Part shown: positions 44,789 to 53,753 of the stretch, one piece after another | Position numbering within the stretch: the stretch's first letter is position 1 | Layout of the letters: every line of letters begins with the position of its first letter | Source: PALSA-270 sp963770915 | GTDB taxonomy: Bacteria > Acidobacteriota > Terriglobia > Terriglobales > Acidobacteriaceae | Assembly: GCA_963770915.1 (NCBI GenBank) | Contig: CAVYRG010000001.1 | Coordinates: 372,001 to 436,000 of the forward strand | DNA: 64,000 nt | Direction: 5' to 3' | The notes under the pieces: generated by a model | What the model was told of the DNA's origin: nothing | Seen by the model: the letters and a program-made list of their open reading frames with translations, nothing else | The model's database searches: none | Program-made: the position numbers and the translations under genes

Positions 44789-45377
44789 GAAAAACCGTCT
44801 CTTCCACCAGCTCCGAAATGATGTGGCCGATCAGGATGTGGCACTCCTGAATGCGCGGGGTCTCATTCGAGGGCGCGCAAATGCAATAGTCGGCGGCGTT
44901 CTTGAGCTTTCCCCCCGTGCATCCGGCAAAGGCGACGGTGTGCAGGCCCAGCTTCCGAGCCACCGCAATTCCCTCCAGCACGTTAGGAGAATTGCCGCTG
45001 GTCGAGATGCCAATCGCTACATCCCCCTTCCGGCCCAATGCCTCAATCTGCCGGGAAAATGTCCGGTCGAATCCATAGTCGTTGCCGATGGCAGTGACGC
45101 AGGAGGAATTCACCGACAACGCCAGGGCCGGCAAAGGCGGCCGGTTAAACGCGAAGCGGCCAACGAATTCTGCGGCGATATGCTGCGCGTCGGCGGCGCT
45201 GCCGCCGTTGCCAAACAAAAGCAGTTTGTTGCCCCGCATCATCGCGTCCACCAGCATTTCGCTCACTTTGGCGACCGCTGCAATGGTCTCCTCGCTGGCA
45301 AGCAGGCTTTGCTTTACCGCGATGGAAGCCGCGATCGAGCCGCTGACGCGTTCCTCGAAGCCCCCCGCCAAAGTCAT
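44760..45377 (-). CDS. gmhA: Sedoheptulose-7-phosphate isomerase (SIS domain)
   Basis: 205 aa with the SIS fold LLLFGNGGSAADAQHIAAEFVGRF, LALSVNSSCVTAIGNDYGFDRTFSRQI, GISTSGNSPNVLEGIAVARKLGL and the closing ECHILIGHIISELVEETVF, all typical of GmhA. It converts sedoheptulose-7-phosphate to D-glycero-D-manno-heptose-7-phosphate. Its ATG overlaps the hddC stop by 4 bases (ATGA), and its end overlaps gmhB, which gives a three-gene coupled unit. Confidence 0.93.
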   Translation of the reverse strand: MTLAGGFEERVSGSIAASIAVKQSLLASEETIAAVAKVSEMLVDAMMRGNKLLLFGNGGSAADAQHIAAEFVGRFAFNRPPLPALALSVNSSCVTAIGNDYGFDRTFSRQIEALGRKGDVAIGISTSGNSPNVLEGIAVARKLGLHTVAFAGCTGGKLKNAADYCICAPSNETPRIQECHILIGHIISELVEETVFHEASRVSRP

Positions 45378-46126
45378 GTTCTGTCCCCTTGCTTCTGCAG
45401 AGCTGCGCCGGAAAGCTGGGCGCGAATGGCCTGGGCGCGCGCGTAATCTTCTGGAGTGCCGATGTCGATGAACATGCCACGTTCCTCCAGGGCAAAAATC
45501 CCCTGGCTCAGCAGGCGGGGAAACACATCGCGCTCCAGGCTTGCCGGCCCTTCGGGGATGTGCCCGAAGATCGATTGCCGGAAGACATAGACGCCGGCAT
45601 TCACCAGCCCAGGACCGCTGCTGGCGGCCTTTTCCGCGAACCCTGTCACTCTGCCCTCCGCTCCCATCTGCACACTGCCATAGCGCTGCGCGTTCGGCAC
45701 GGCCACCACCGCTATGGTGACCAAACCGCCATGCCCGCGATGAAAACGAAGCAGCCGCTCGAAGTCGGCTTCCAGGAACGAATCGCCGTTTAAGACCAGA
45801 AAATCCCCGGTGTCCTTTAAGCGGTGCTCGGCCAGCTTCACCGCTCCCGCCGTTCCGAGCGGAGCCGATTCCTTCGAGTACTCAATCTCCAGATCCCAGC
45901 CCTTGCCGTCGCCGAACTCCTGCTCAATTTGATCGGCTAGGTAGCCGGTGCACATCACCAGACGGCGGATTCCCTGAACTCGGAGCTGGAGTACCAGCAA
46001 CTCCAGGAAGGGCCGGCCGCCGACTGCGGCCATTGCCTTGGGCGCTGACGGCACCACCGTACGCAGGCGCGTGCCCAAGCCTCCAACCAGCAGGACCGCC
46101 TTTGTATCTGGTATATATTCCATCAT
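45374..46126 (-). CDS. hddC: D-glycero-alpha-D-manno-heptose-1-phosphate guanylyltransferase-like nucleotidyltransferase
   Basis: 250 aa with KAVLLVGGLGTRLRTVVPSAPKAMAAVGGRPFLELLVLQL at the N-terminus, LGTAGAVKLAEHRL, LVLNGDSFLEADF and MFIDIGTPEDYARAQ. HddC-like enzymes join heptose-1-phosphate to GDP. The substrate assignment comes from the adjacent gmhA/gmhB and the distant hddA; an alternative is another hexose-1-phosphate nucleotidyltransferase. First gene of the coupled heptose trio, preceded by a 136-bp gap that could hold a promoter. Confidence 0.88.
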   Translation of the reverse strand: MMEYIPDTKAVLLVGGLGTRLRTVVPSAPKAMAAVGGRPFLELLVLQLRVQGIRRLVMCTGYLADQIEQEFGDGKGWDLEIEYSKESAPLGTAGAVKLAEHRLKDTGDFLVLNGDSFLEADFERLLRFHRGHGGLVTIAVVAVPNAQRYGSVQMGAEGRVTGFAEKAASSGPGLVNAGVYVFRQSIFGHIPEGPASLERDVFPRLLSQGIFALEERGMFIDIGTPEDYARAQAIRAQLSGAALQKQGDRT

Positions 46127-46262
46127 GTTACGAGTGTATTAAAAGATTACTAGGTGACTCTTAAGGTTACCGCTGTAACCTGGTGCAGCAACGGAGTTGC
46201 CGCAACTAATTGAATCAACAAGACTTTTATGCATTTTGCTACAGAAGACGGGGGCTTTTCGG

Positions 46263-47303
46263 CTACCCAATGTGCCGATAAAGAAGCCGTCCGCCGGTCG
46301 AAAGCACCACATCCGGCAGCACGGAGCAGGCTCGCCGCAGGAATTGCCATCCCCAAGGACTGCTGGCCCTCTGTTCAGCCTCGGCGGAATAGCGGTAATA
46401 GGTCAACAGCCGCTTGGTCGTCCCCAGCTTATCTTTGAAAGTAATCAAACCGCTGCGGTCGAGATCGGAGCGGCCGAAATCAATGTGTTCAGCTCCCGTG
46501 GTCTTGCTCTCCTCGATCAGCCTCCAATAGAGCAGCGGCATGACGCCGAAATGGTGGTAGCGAGCGTCGGAGCAGCCGTACTTGTAAACCACGGTCGAGC
46601 GGTGCCGCAAAGTCAGCAGCGCCGCCATGGGAACATCCTGGTTTCGCAGCATCCGAATCTGCAGGCGATCGCCCATGCTGGCGACCAGGTTCCTGAACCA
46701 GCTCCGCGGCTGCGGGGGAAGCTTCTGCCGCCGCCGGGTGACTAACACCAACTGGTAAAACTCGTCGGCTAACCGCTGGTCGTTGCCGACAACGTAAGTG
46801 AATCGCTCTTTCTCGGCTCTACGAATGCGCCTTTGAATGGAATCTCGGTGCAGCCTACCGTAAATCTGCTCCAGGCTGCGGGTCAGGTCGAGTTCGTGGA
46901 AGCAGTAGAACTGGGACGGCTGCAGAGCACCCGCGGAGAACGAAATCCGCGAGAGCGGCCGCATTTCGACGTAATCCCAATGGACGCGCTCGCACTCGCT
47001 GCGCAGCCACGGCATGAATTCCTGCGATTCATGGAACTCGTCCAGCAAGGGCTCGCAATGGTCGGCGAAGGGCAGCGAAACCAGGCGCGTGCCGGTGAGC
47101 CAGCTGGCCACCCGGCAAAAAACGAGGCCGTCTTGCAGGGGCTTGCCCGGAGGAGCGCTGGTCAGCGCCAGCGGCTTGTAGCCGTAGGTACGGGACAACG
47201 CCTCCAGCCAGCCGCGCAGATGAAATGGGGAGGAGCGAGGATGACGGCTTACCAGCTCATCCCAGCGGGGATCCTCCAACGGATTGATAACGTATACGCT
47301 CAC
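46263..47303 (-). CDS. FemAB/GNAT-like acyltransferase-family protein of polysaccharide loci
   Basis: 346 aa from GTG 47303 (ribosome site weak). Middle segments LHRDSIQRRIRRAEKERFTYVVGNDQRLADEFYQLVLVTRRRQKLPPQP and VVYKYGCSDARYHHFGVMPLLYWRLIEESKTTGAEHIDFGRSDLD match the FemAB-related GNAT family often found beside exosortases and in EPS loci. Such proteins may transfer an amino acid or acyl group. No signal peptide. The presence with an exosortase in the same locus fits the published association of FemAB-like proteins with PEP-CTERM/EPS systems, though this copy is 18 kb from it. Confidence 0.8.
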   Translation of the reverse strand: MSVYVINPLEDPRWDELVSRHPRSSPFHLRGWLEALSRTYGYKPLALTSAPPGKPLQDGLVFCRVASWLTGTRLVSLPFADHCEPLLDEFHESQEFMPWLRSECERVHWDYVEMRPLSRISFSAGALQPSQFYCFHELDLTRSLEQIYGRLHRDSIQRRIRRAEKERFTYVVGNDQRLADEFYQLVLVTRRRQKLPPQPRSWFRNLVASMGDRLQIRMLRNQDVPMAALLTLRHRSTVVYKYGCSDARYHHFGVMPLLYWRLIEESKTTGAEHIDFGRSDLDRSGLITFKDKLGTTKRLLTYYRYSAEAEQRASSPWGWQFLRRACSVLPDVVLSTGGRLLYRHIG

Positions 47304-47451
47304 TACAAACCGGGACGTTCTAACTCGCAGCCGCGATCATACAACGTTGGGGGACGGCAATCGCTGCAGCACTGCCGACGCCGGACCGCTCTGGAGGGTA
47401 AGAATTCAAGTTTCTCCGTTTCCTCTCCTGTGCCAGAGTTTAGCGGGTTCC

Positions 47452-48738
47452 TTAGAAGTACTTCTTGGCAATCAAATAGGGCAAAAGGACCATCTCTCCC
47501 AAAAACGGAAGAGGATCGTCCTTGGCAAAAACCGATTCCACGCGCGTCCTTTGAAGCGAGCGAAAGTACGTGCCCACGCTGATTTCGCCGTGCAGAATAT
47601 CGGAGAGCGCGGTGGGCACATCCGTGATGAAGCGCAGCCAGCCGACGCCTGCCTCGCCCCGGCATTCCGTGGTCGGCAATCCCATCTGGTCGGCGAAGAG
47701 CAAATAAGGGAAATCGACGCCGGCGGCCGCGCCCAGACAGTGGAAGCCCCAGGTGCGGGCATTAACGTCCAGCAGCTTATATTGGCCGTCACGGGGATCC
47801 TCTTTGTATTCGAGTTCCACCACGCCGTAATAGTTGATGGCCTGCAGGAAGCGTTCGGAAAGCGCCTCGATCGCCGGAAGTTCCACGCTTTCTACGAAAG
47901 TGGCAGCGCGGCCGAATTCGCGCGGATGCTGGCGGCTGCGCCGCGCCACCAGGCTGCTGTGGGTCCGGCCATCGCGGAAGAACGCACAATAAGAAAACTG
48001 CCGGCTGCCGTCGCCGGGAATAATTTCCTGCAGCAGAATTTCTTCCGGTTTGATCTGCCGCAGAGCATCGGCGAACAATCGATTCAATTGCTCCGGAGTT
48101 TCCGCCCGCCAGGCCTTGGCGCCGGTCGCATAAAAGAAATTCTCCTTCACCGCCGGTTTGATGGCCAGCGGCAGGCGGGGATAGAGTTCCGCCAATTCCT
48201 CTTCCGTGCGGGGATTGAACGTCTGCGGACAGGGAATGCCCAGCTGTGCGGCTAAGTCGTAGGTATTCTTCTTGTCCCAGGCCCAGCGCACCGTTTCCCA
48301 CTCCGGAGTCGTTACCCGGAAGTGCGGTTCGAGTTCTGCGCGATAGCGGGAAAAAGCGGCCACGGTTTCGTCGCGGGTGGGAAACAGAACCCAATCTTTC
48401 AGATCGTAGCGTGCGCCCACCTCCAGCACCGCGTCTACAGTCTTACGTTCGTCAAGAATGTCGGGACAGCGTACCACCCGCGTAGCGTAGCGTGAGAAGG
48501 ACGAGACCGACTGCTGGTCCTCAAGCACGTAAACCGGAATGCCTCTGCGGCCCAGGCTGCGAACCACCCCCAGACCCGGATGGTCGCCGCCGACAACCAG
48601 CGCGCCGACCTGGGAACGGCGCCCCTCGGGCTTCGGTACCCGCGTGACATCGTGGTCAGCTTCTGCGACTGCGCTGGTTGAGTGCGCTGCCGCAGGAGCC
48701 TTGCCGGAGTTCAACATCTCTGTGTTTCGGTTTGGCAT
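47452..48738 (-). CDS. ATP-grasp family protein
   Basis: 428 aa. A ~40-residue unstructured N-terminus precedes the pre-ATP-grasp fold (GALVVGGDHPGLGVVRSLGRRGIPVYVLEDQQ). The ATP-grasp region contains WDKKNTYDLAAQLGIPCPQTF, LPLAIKPAV, EILLQEIIPGDGSRQFSYCAFF and VVELEYKEDPRDGQYKLLDVNARTWG, with the metal-binding E and N of the family. It is a carboxylate-amine ligase of unknown substrate. In a polysaccharide cluster an amino-acyl decoration of a sugar is possible. 26 bp upstream of it lies the FAD oxidoreductase gene. Confidence 0.82.
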   Translation of the reverse strand: MPNRNTEMLNSGKAPAAAHSTSAVAEADHDVTRVPKPEGRRSQVGALVVGGDHPGLGVVRSLGRRGIPVYVLEDQQSVSSFSRYATRVVRCPDILDERKTVDAVLEVGARYDLKDWVLFPTRDETVAAFSRYRAELEPHFRVTTPEWETVRWAWDKKNTYDLAAQLGIPCPQTFNPRTEEELAELYPRLPLAIKPAVKENFFYATGAKAWRAETPEQLNRLFADALRQIKPEEILLQEIIPGDGSRQFSYCAFFRDGRTHSSLVARRSRQHPREFGRAATFVESVELPAIEALSERFLQAINYYGVVELEYKEDPRDGQYKLLDVNARTWGFHCLGAAAGVDFPYLLFADQMGLPTTECRGEAGVGWLRFITDVPTALSDILHGEISVGTYFRSLQRTRVESVFAKDDPLPFLGEMVLLPYLIAKKYF

Positions 48739-48764
48739 ATTTTCTGGCTGCGCAAAGCAATGGT

Positions 48765-50015
48765 TTACTGGAACGACTTCACCGGATGCCGCATCAGGTG
48801 CGAGGTCAACTGCCGGGAGGCGAAGTCGGTGCCGGCCACAAAATAGAGCAGCGGACCGAAACTGCGGGCGGCGGTCGCGCCGATGAAATGCAGGCCCGGA
48901 ACCGACGTGGTAAATCCGGTTCCGAGATCGGGATAACCGTCGAGCTGCCGAATCTGGCTGGTCAGTTCCGCCGGCAAAAAGCTGAAGCGGGAAATGTCGA
49001 CGCTGTATCCGGTGCCAAGAAGGACATGGTGGACGCGCCGTTCACCGCCGTCATCGAGCATGAGCCGAACTTCGTCTCCCGCCGAGACCGCGCTCACTAC
49101 GCTGCGCCCGATGCTGATCTTGACCGAGGTGAGGCGCGCCTTCAGCCAGGGCGCACCGGCCGAGCGCACCGCGCGCTTGCGCATCTTGTCGCGCAGCGGC
49201 ATGGGCACATGCCGCATTAAGTTGGGCCAAGCCACAAGCTGGCTGACCCCGGCCGGCCCGACGTCGTGGCTCGAATACAGGATCTTCGAAATCGGCCCCA
49301 GCTTATGCAGGCGCGGATGCTGGCCGATCCAGCGCAGTTGCGGGATTCGCGCTAGAACTTCAGCCGACGCTCCCGCCTCGTTCAGCAAGGCGGCGCCTTC
49401 GAGCGCGCTCTGCCCGGCTCCAATTACCGCGACGGCTTTGCCGGCGAACTCGGCCGGCTGCCGCCCGTCGTAACAGTGCGAGACTTGGGAAGCGGGAAGC
49501 TGCGAAAAAACTTCCGGGCGCCGCTGGAAGGGCCCAATCCCAGCCGCAACCACTACGCGAGTTGCGGTCAGGGATTGCCCGTTGCGCAACTCGATGCGGA
49601 ATCGCGAGTCCTGCTTTCGCACGGCGGCAACTTCGGTCCGCTCCAGGCAATTCTCCAGCTGATGCTGGAACCATCGCCCGTATCCAACAAAGGTTTCCAG
49701 CTTCGTCCGGGTCTGCGGCTGGGTGCCGGATGCGGCTTCATAAGCATCGAGCGTGAACGCGGAAGTCGGATCGGAAATGTTTGACGCCACGCGCGGCGAA
49801 CGCAGCAGCATGCCCGCCGGCATCTTGGTAGCCCAGAACTCCATGGGCTCGCCAAAAATTCGCACCGCCAGGCCCTTGGCTTTCAGGTGGGCGGCGGCCG
49901 ACAGGCCATAAGGACCGGCGCCAATCACGGCGCAATCGCAGTCCGCCAAAGCCGACGCCTTAGCGTTGTTCTCTACTGCTCCCGCTCTGTCATTCCCTTC
50001 GGTAATTGTCTTCAA
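48765..50015 (-). CDS. FAD/NAD(P)-binding oxidoreductase (flavin monooxygenase-like)
   Basis: 416 aa from TTG 50015, with GGGAGG 5 nt upstream. Two Rossmann motifs are seen: CDCAVIGAGPYGLSAAAHLKAKGL for FAD (from ~26) and GKAVAVIGAGQSALEGAALLNEAGASAEVLAR for NAD(P)H (near 200), separated by VVVAAGIGPFQ. The C-terminal HHVLLGTGYSVDI and PGLHFIGATAARSFGP are typical of class B flavoprotein monooxygenases or SidA-like proteins. It probably oxygenates or oxidises a precursor of the polymer or an associated small molecule. The substrate is unknown. Confidence 0.78.
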   Translation of the reverse strand: MKTITEGNDRAGAVENNAKASALADCDCAVIGAGPYGLSAAAHLKAKGLAVRIFGEPMEFWATKMPAGMLLRSPRVASNISDPTSAFTLDAYEAASGTQPQTRTKLETFVGYGRWFQHQLENCLERTEVAAVRKQDSRFRIELRNGQSLTATRVVVAAGIGPFQRRPEVFSQLPASQVSHCYDGRQPAEFAGKAVAVIGAGQSALEGAALLNEAGASAEVLARIPQLRWIGQHPRLHKLGPISKILYSSHDVGPAGVSQLVAWPNLMRHVPMPLRDKMRKRAVRSAGAPWLKARLTSVKISIGRSVVSAVSAGDEVRLMLDDGGERRVHHVLLGTGYSVDISRFSFLPAELTSQIRQLDGYPDLGTGFTTSVPGLHFIGATAARSFGPLLYFVAGTDFASRQLTSHLMRHPVKSFQ

Positions 50016-50096
50016 ACCATCCTCCCAGGTACTGGACTCGGATTCTTTTCTTTTCTCTAAGTGGGGGAGATTTGCCGCAAGACTTCTTTTTCTGAC

Positions 50097-51572
50097 TCAA
50101 ACAAATTCGTAGCTCAGTTTGCCGTCCCTGGCCACCGCGTATGCAACCGTGGCCTGCTCGCTGCCCTCGCCTTCGACCCGCCAGGAATCGCCATTCGGCA
50201 CCAGATTCAGATTGCTTCTGAGCCGCCACCACCGGGCCAGTTCGCGGGGCAGCGCAATCCAGGTTTCGCCCTGTGCCCGCAATTCGCAGAGCCGCTGCAG
50301 CAGGTCCCGGTACACTCGCTGCTCCTTTTCGCGGGTCACGTAGTCGGGATGGACGATAAAACTCATCAAGCCATATTTCTCGCGGATTAGAGCGATTTCC
50401 TGTTCCCACAGCTGGATGGAATAGTCGTTAAGGATGTGGAAGAGCGAGTAGTCCTGGGTCGTGGTCACCGGCAGTTCCACCATGGGCCCGATAAAGAACG
50501 GAAGCACGGTGCAGCATCCTCCCGGCTGCGGGTCCATACGCGCCATGTTCGGAATCGACATATCGTAGGAAACATCCAAAGCCGAGAGCCATTCGATATT
50601 GCGATACATCACCGCCGAGCGGAACCCAAGCGCGCCAAACTCTCGGGCATAGCGGTTGATCTGCTCGGCCCGCTGCCGGAACTCGGCAAAATCGCGGAAC
50701 AAATGCCCGTCATGATTCAGATCGTGAACGTTGACTTCAAACCCGCGATCCTGAATCGAACGCAGAAACGAAGCGGGAACGGGATAGCGTTTTTCCGGAA
50801 TCACCTGAAACGAAGTCTTGATTCCGAAACCATCGGCCAAATCCATCAGGCGCGGGCAAAACGCGACTCCGGCTGAGGTCTCGACATCGTGCGTGATGAT
50901 GGTGCAAGTGGGCACTCCCCGCGGCCAGAACCAGATAAAAGGAATCCGATCCAGCTTTTTGGACTGCAGGGAAAGCAGCAGCAGCCGCTCCATGAGATTC
51001 TCGACCGTTCGATCCACCGGCCACTGCGGGAAGGGAGCGTCATCGCGGGTGCTGAAATACAGTTTCTGAAAGTGGCGCCGCAGCGGCACCGGCATCAGCG
51101 GCCGTAACAGATAGTAAAGCTGGCGAACCAGCCGGTTCGCGGGAAGCGCGCTGTCGAGATACCGCTCGCAACGCAGGTTGTCAATCACCTGCACCGGATC
51201 GAAGGGAAGCTGTACTCCGCCGCCGTTGGAGACGATTCGGCTGCGAGCGTCGTAAAGCGCCTCGGCTGCGTTGGGGGCCGGCGCTCCCGCAGCACATCGC
51301 CCATAACAGATCAAGTCCGAGCCCAGCCGAAAGTATCCCGAGTCCTGCGATAACTCCTCGGCAACCTGGAACTCGGCGACATCCTCGGGCCGGCAACGGA
51401 AGCGGTCGGTTAACAGCCGGCTTAGTGATGCCTGGGCTACTGCGCTGTCGGAAGTAAGCGGAACACCGTCCGGCTCCGCATCCGAAACCAGCGCATGAAC
51501 CTGCGAAGACTCCCCAGAGCGAACTGAGATCTGTATCTCAGCGCCGTTCTTGATTCCCGAAGTTACTTTCAT
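50097..51572 (-). CDS. Polysaccharide-deacetylase (NodB)-like protein with long N-terminal domain
   Basis: 491 aa. The first ~215 residues are a mixed domain of unknown function. The NodB-type half starts near 222 with TIITHDVETSAGV (metal Asp229), then NVHDLNHDGH (His283 and His287) and SAVMYRNIEWLSALDVSYDMS, and ends with SFIVHPDYVTREKEQRVYRDLLQRL. Such proteins de-N- or de-O-acetylate polysaccharides. No signal peptide is visible, so it may act on a cytoplasmic precursor. Lies 81 bp upstream of the FAD oxidoreductase start. Confidence 0.82.
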   Translation of the reverse strand: MKVTSGIKNGAEIQISVRSGESSQVHALVSDAEPDGVPLTSDSAVAQASLSRLLTDRFRCRPEDVAEFQVAEELSQDSGYFRLGSDLICYGRCAAGAPAPNAAEALYDARSRIVSNGGGVQLPFDPVQVIDNLRCERYLDSALPANRLVRQLYYLLRPLMPVPLRRHFQKLYFSTRDDAPFPQWPVDRTVENLMERLLLLSLQSKKLDRIPFIWFWPRGVPTCTIITHDVETSAGVAFCPRLMDLADGFGIKTSFQVIPEKRYPVPASFLRSIQDRGFEVNVHDLNHDGHLFRDFAEFRQRAEQINRYAREFGALGFRSAVMYRNIEWLSALDVSYDMSIPNMARMDPQPGGCCTVLPFFIGPMVELPVTTTQDYSLFHILNDYSIQLWEQEIALIREKYGLMSFIVHPDYVTREKEQRVYRDLLQRLCELRAQGETWIALPRELARWWRLRSNLNLVPNGDSWRVEGEGSEQATVAYAVARDGKLSYEFV

Positions 51573-51662
51573 CTCAGAAGTGTGGCGGGGAAAACGCGGG
51601 ACTGCATCATACCCTATCTCGTGCCCCAGGGATATGAGTTCCTGCGGCTCTCGACGAGTGCC

Positions 51663-52625
51663 TCACGCCTTTGCCGTTTCCATCACCCGATCCCAGTATT
51701 TCAGCATGGCGGCGATGGTCTGCTCGATTGTGCGCGCCGGCTTCCAGCCGGTATCTTTGCGAATCTTGTCAGTGCTGCCGAAAATGATTTTTTCGTCCGA
51801 GGGCCGCATCAGCGCGGGAATCGGACGGACTTCCGCTTTGACGCCGGACAGCCGGATCGCCATATCCAGCAGCTCGCGAATCTCATAGGTGCGCGGCGCG
51901 CACAAGTTGTAGGCTTCGCCGCGCTTGCCCTTCATAGCGGCGGCATAGAAGCCGCGTACCGTGTCTTCCACGTCAAGAAACGCCCGGCGCGGCTTGAGGT
52001 TGCCTACTTCGAGCACCGGCGGGTGCAGGCCCTTCTTGATGCGGATGATACGGCGCACAAAATCCGAAGGCGCATCATTGGTCTTGCCTGGACCCGTGGT
52101 GTTGAACAATCTAACGTTCACCGTCGGGATGTTGTAGTCGGCAAAGTATTCGCGCGCCAGCAGGTCCAGACATAATTTGCTGATTCCGTACGGATGCAGT
52201 GGGCGCAGGGGCTGCTCTTCGGTCACCGGCACCGCCTCCGGCGGAACATTGCCATACTCGGCGCTCGAGCAGGCGGAAACCATAACCGGAGGGCGTTTCT
52301 GGTGGCGCAACGCTTCCAGCAAAGAGAGCGATCCCATCACGTTCGACTCGAAGGTGAATACCGGGTCGGCCCAGGAAACCGTCGGCAGACTCTGTGCGCC
52401 CAGGTGAAAAACATGGGTGGGCTGGTATTCGTTCACAATCTGCTCCACCCGCTGCCCATGGCGCAGGTCGCACTGCACAAAGCGCAGCCGTGGCAGCTTG
52501 GGAAAGGAGTTGGATTCGTGCGGACGGTAGGTTCCAACCACGTTCCATCCCTTGGCCTGCAGAAACCTTACCAGGTTCGAGCCGATGAATCCTTCCGCGC
52601 CGGTTACCAAAGCGGTCTTGCTCAT
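51663..52625 (-). CDS. NAD-dependent sugar-nucleotide dehydratase/epimerase (GDP-mannose 4,6-dehydratase/Rmd-like)
   Basis: 320 aa from ATG 52625 with GAGGAG upstream (a frame extension to 52778 lies inside hddA). Extended SDR with GAEGFIGS at 9-16, Ser121, and Y146-x3-K150 (PYGISK). VRLFNTTGPGKTND, PRRAFLDVEDTVRGFYAA and TDKIRKDTGWKPARTIEQT resemble GDP-mannose 4,6-dehydratase or GDP-4-keto-6-deoxymannose reductase. It is 46 bp after hddA, so GDP-manno-heptose is an attractive substrate, giving a 6-deoxyheptose route. That is inference from position. Confidence 0.82.
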   Translation of the reverse strand: MSKTALVTGAEGFIGSNLVRFLQAKGWNVVGTYRPHESNSFPKLPRLRFVQCDLRHGQRVEQIVNEYQPTHVFHLGAQSLPTVSWADPVFTFESNVMGSLSLLEALRHQKRPPVMVSACSSAEYGNVPPEAVPVTEEQPLRPLHPYGISKLCLDLLAREYFADYNIPTVNVRLFNTTGPGKTNDAPSDFVRRIIRIKKGLHPPVLEVGNLKPRRAFLDVEDTVRGFYAAAMKGKRGEAYNLCAPRTYEIRELLDMAIRLSGVKAEVRPIPALMRPSDEKIIFGSTDKIRKDTGWKPARTIEQTIAAMLKYWDRVMETAKA

Positions 52626-52671
52626 GAATCTCCTCGAGTCGTAATTTTCAATCTTCCGCCGTTGCGCGGCC

Positions 52672-53718
52672 TCAGCCGTGCTGGGCGTAGACGACGGAGC
52701 GTTCCTCGATCGTGGTCTGGTCGTATTCCTCTTCCGGCTCATAGAGCACGACGTGACTGCCTTTACTGGAGAAGCCAAAGGGCACGCACAGCAGTTTTTG
52801 CAAACGCTGCCGCAGCGCCTGCCGCTTTTCCGGCGACACGTAGAAGAGCATGAAACCTCCCCCCCCGGCCCCTAACAGCTTGCCGCCCAGCGCGCCCGCG
52901 CTCAGCCCCGCTTCGTAGATTTCGTCAATGTTGGCATTGGAGATTTTGTTGGTCAGCGATTTCTTGATCTGCCAGCTCTCGTGCATCAGCTTGCCGAACT
53001 CATCGAGCGAGCGGCTGGGGCTGGCGACGATCGACTCCGCCTCGCCCACCAGCTGATACATGGTTTCGAGCTCTTTCTGCTTGTGCGGGGTAATCTTCAC
53101 CTGCTCGGTGGCAATCTCGGAAGCAATGCGGGAGAAGCCGGTGAAGAACAATGCCAGATGGCTTTCCAGATCAGCCAAGCGCCTGGGCGGGGCCAGAATG
53201 CGCTTGACTTCGATCGTGCCATCGGTCGAGAAGTTGATGCGGTTGAAGCCTCCATAGGCGGCGCTGGTCTGGTCCTGCGAGCCGACCGCTTCCTGCAGGA
53301 TTTCCTGTTCCACGTGAATGGCGTCGGCGTTCAGCGAGTGCTTGTCGCGCATCTGGTTCTTGAGCGCATAGAGCGCCAGCAGCAGGCCTACAGTAAACGC
53401 CGAACTGGTGCCCAAGCCGGTGCGCGCGGGCAAGTCGGCAACGTGGTGAATCTCGACACCCTCTTCCATGTTCATGAACTGCAGGCAGCCCCGCACCGAA
53501 GGGTGAACGATGTCCTGGTTGTGCACCACGTTTTCCACCCGGGAGTAGGAGACCCGGCTGTGATACTCAAAAAAGGGCGGCAAGCGCCGGCAGGTAAGGT
53601 AACAGCACTTGTTGATGGCGGTCGCCAGAACTGCCCCGCCGTGCTCGCGATACCACACGGGGTAGTCGGTGCCGCCGCCAAAAAACGAAATGCGAAGTGG
53701 AGTGCAAGTGATAACCAT
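52672..53718 (-). CDS. hddA: D-glycero-D-manno-heptose-7-phosphate kinase (GHMP family)
   Basis: 348 aa with PLRISFFGGGTDYPVWY at the N-terminus, the GHMP ATP loop LPARTGLGTSSAFTVG at ~97-111, VGSQDQTSAAYGGFNRINF and the C-terminal GGKLLGAGGGGFMLF. These match HddA, which phosphorylates heptose-7-phosphate at C1. Together with gmhA, gmhB and hddC it completes GDP-heptose synthesis, although it lies about 6.5 kb from them. It shares a short gap with the dehydratase-like gene downstream. Confidence 0.92.
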   Translation of the reverse strand: MVITCTPLRISFFGGGTDYPVWYREHGGAVLATAINKCCYLTCRRLPPFFEYHSRVSYSRVENVVHNQDIVHPSVRGCLQFMNMEEGVEIHHVADLPARTGLGTSSAFTVGLLLALYALKNQMRDKHSLNADAIHVEQEILQEAVGSQDQTSAAYGGFNRINFSTDGTIEVKRILAPPRRLADLESHLALFFTGFSRIASEIATEQVKITPHKQKELETMYQLVGEAESIVASPSRSLDEFGKLMHESWQIKKSLTNKISNANIDEIYEAGLSAGALGGKLLGAGGGGFMLFYVSPEKRQALRQRLQKLLCVPFGFSSKGSHVVLYEPEEEYDQTTIEERSVVYAQHG

Positions 53719-53753
53719 AGTCTTTTTTCTCGATAAGCTGCCGGGGCTGCCAG

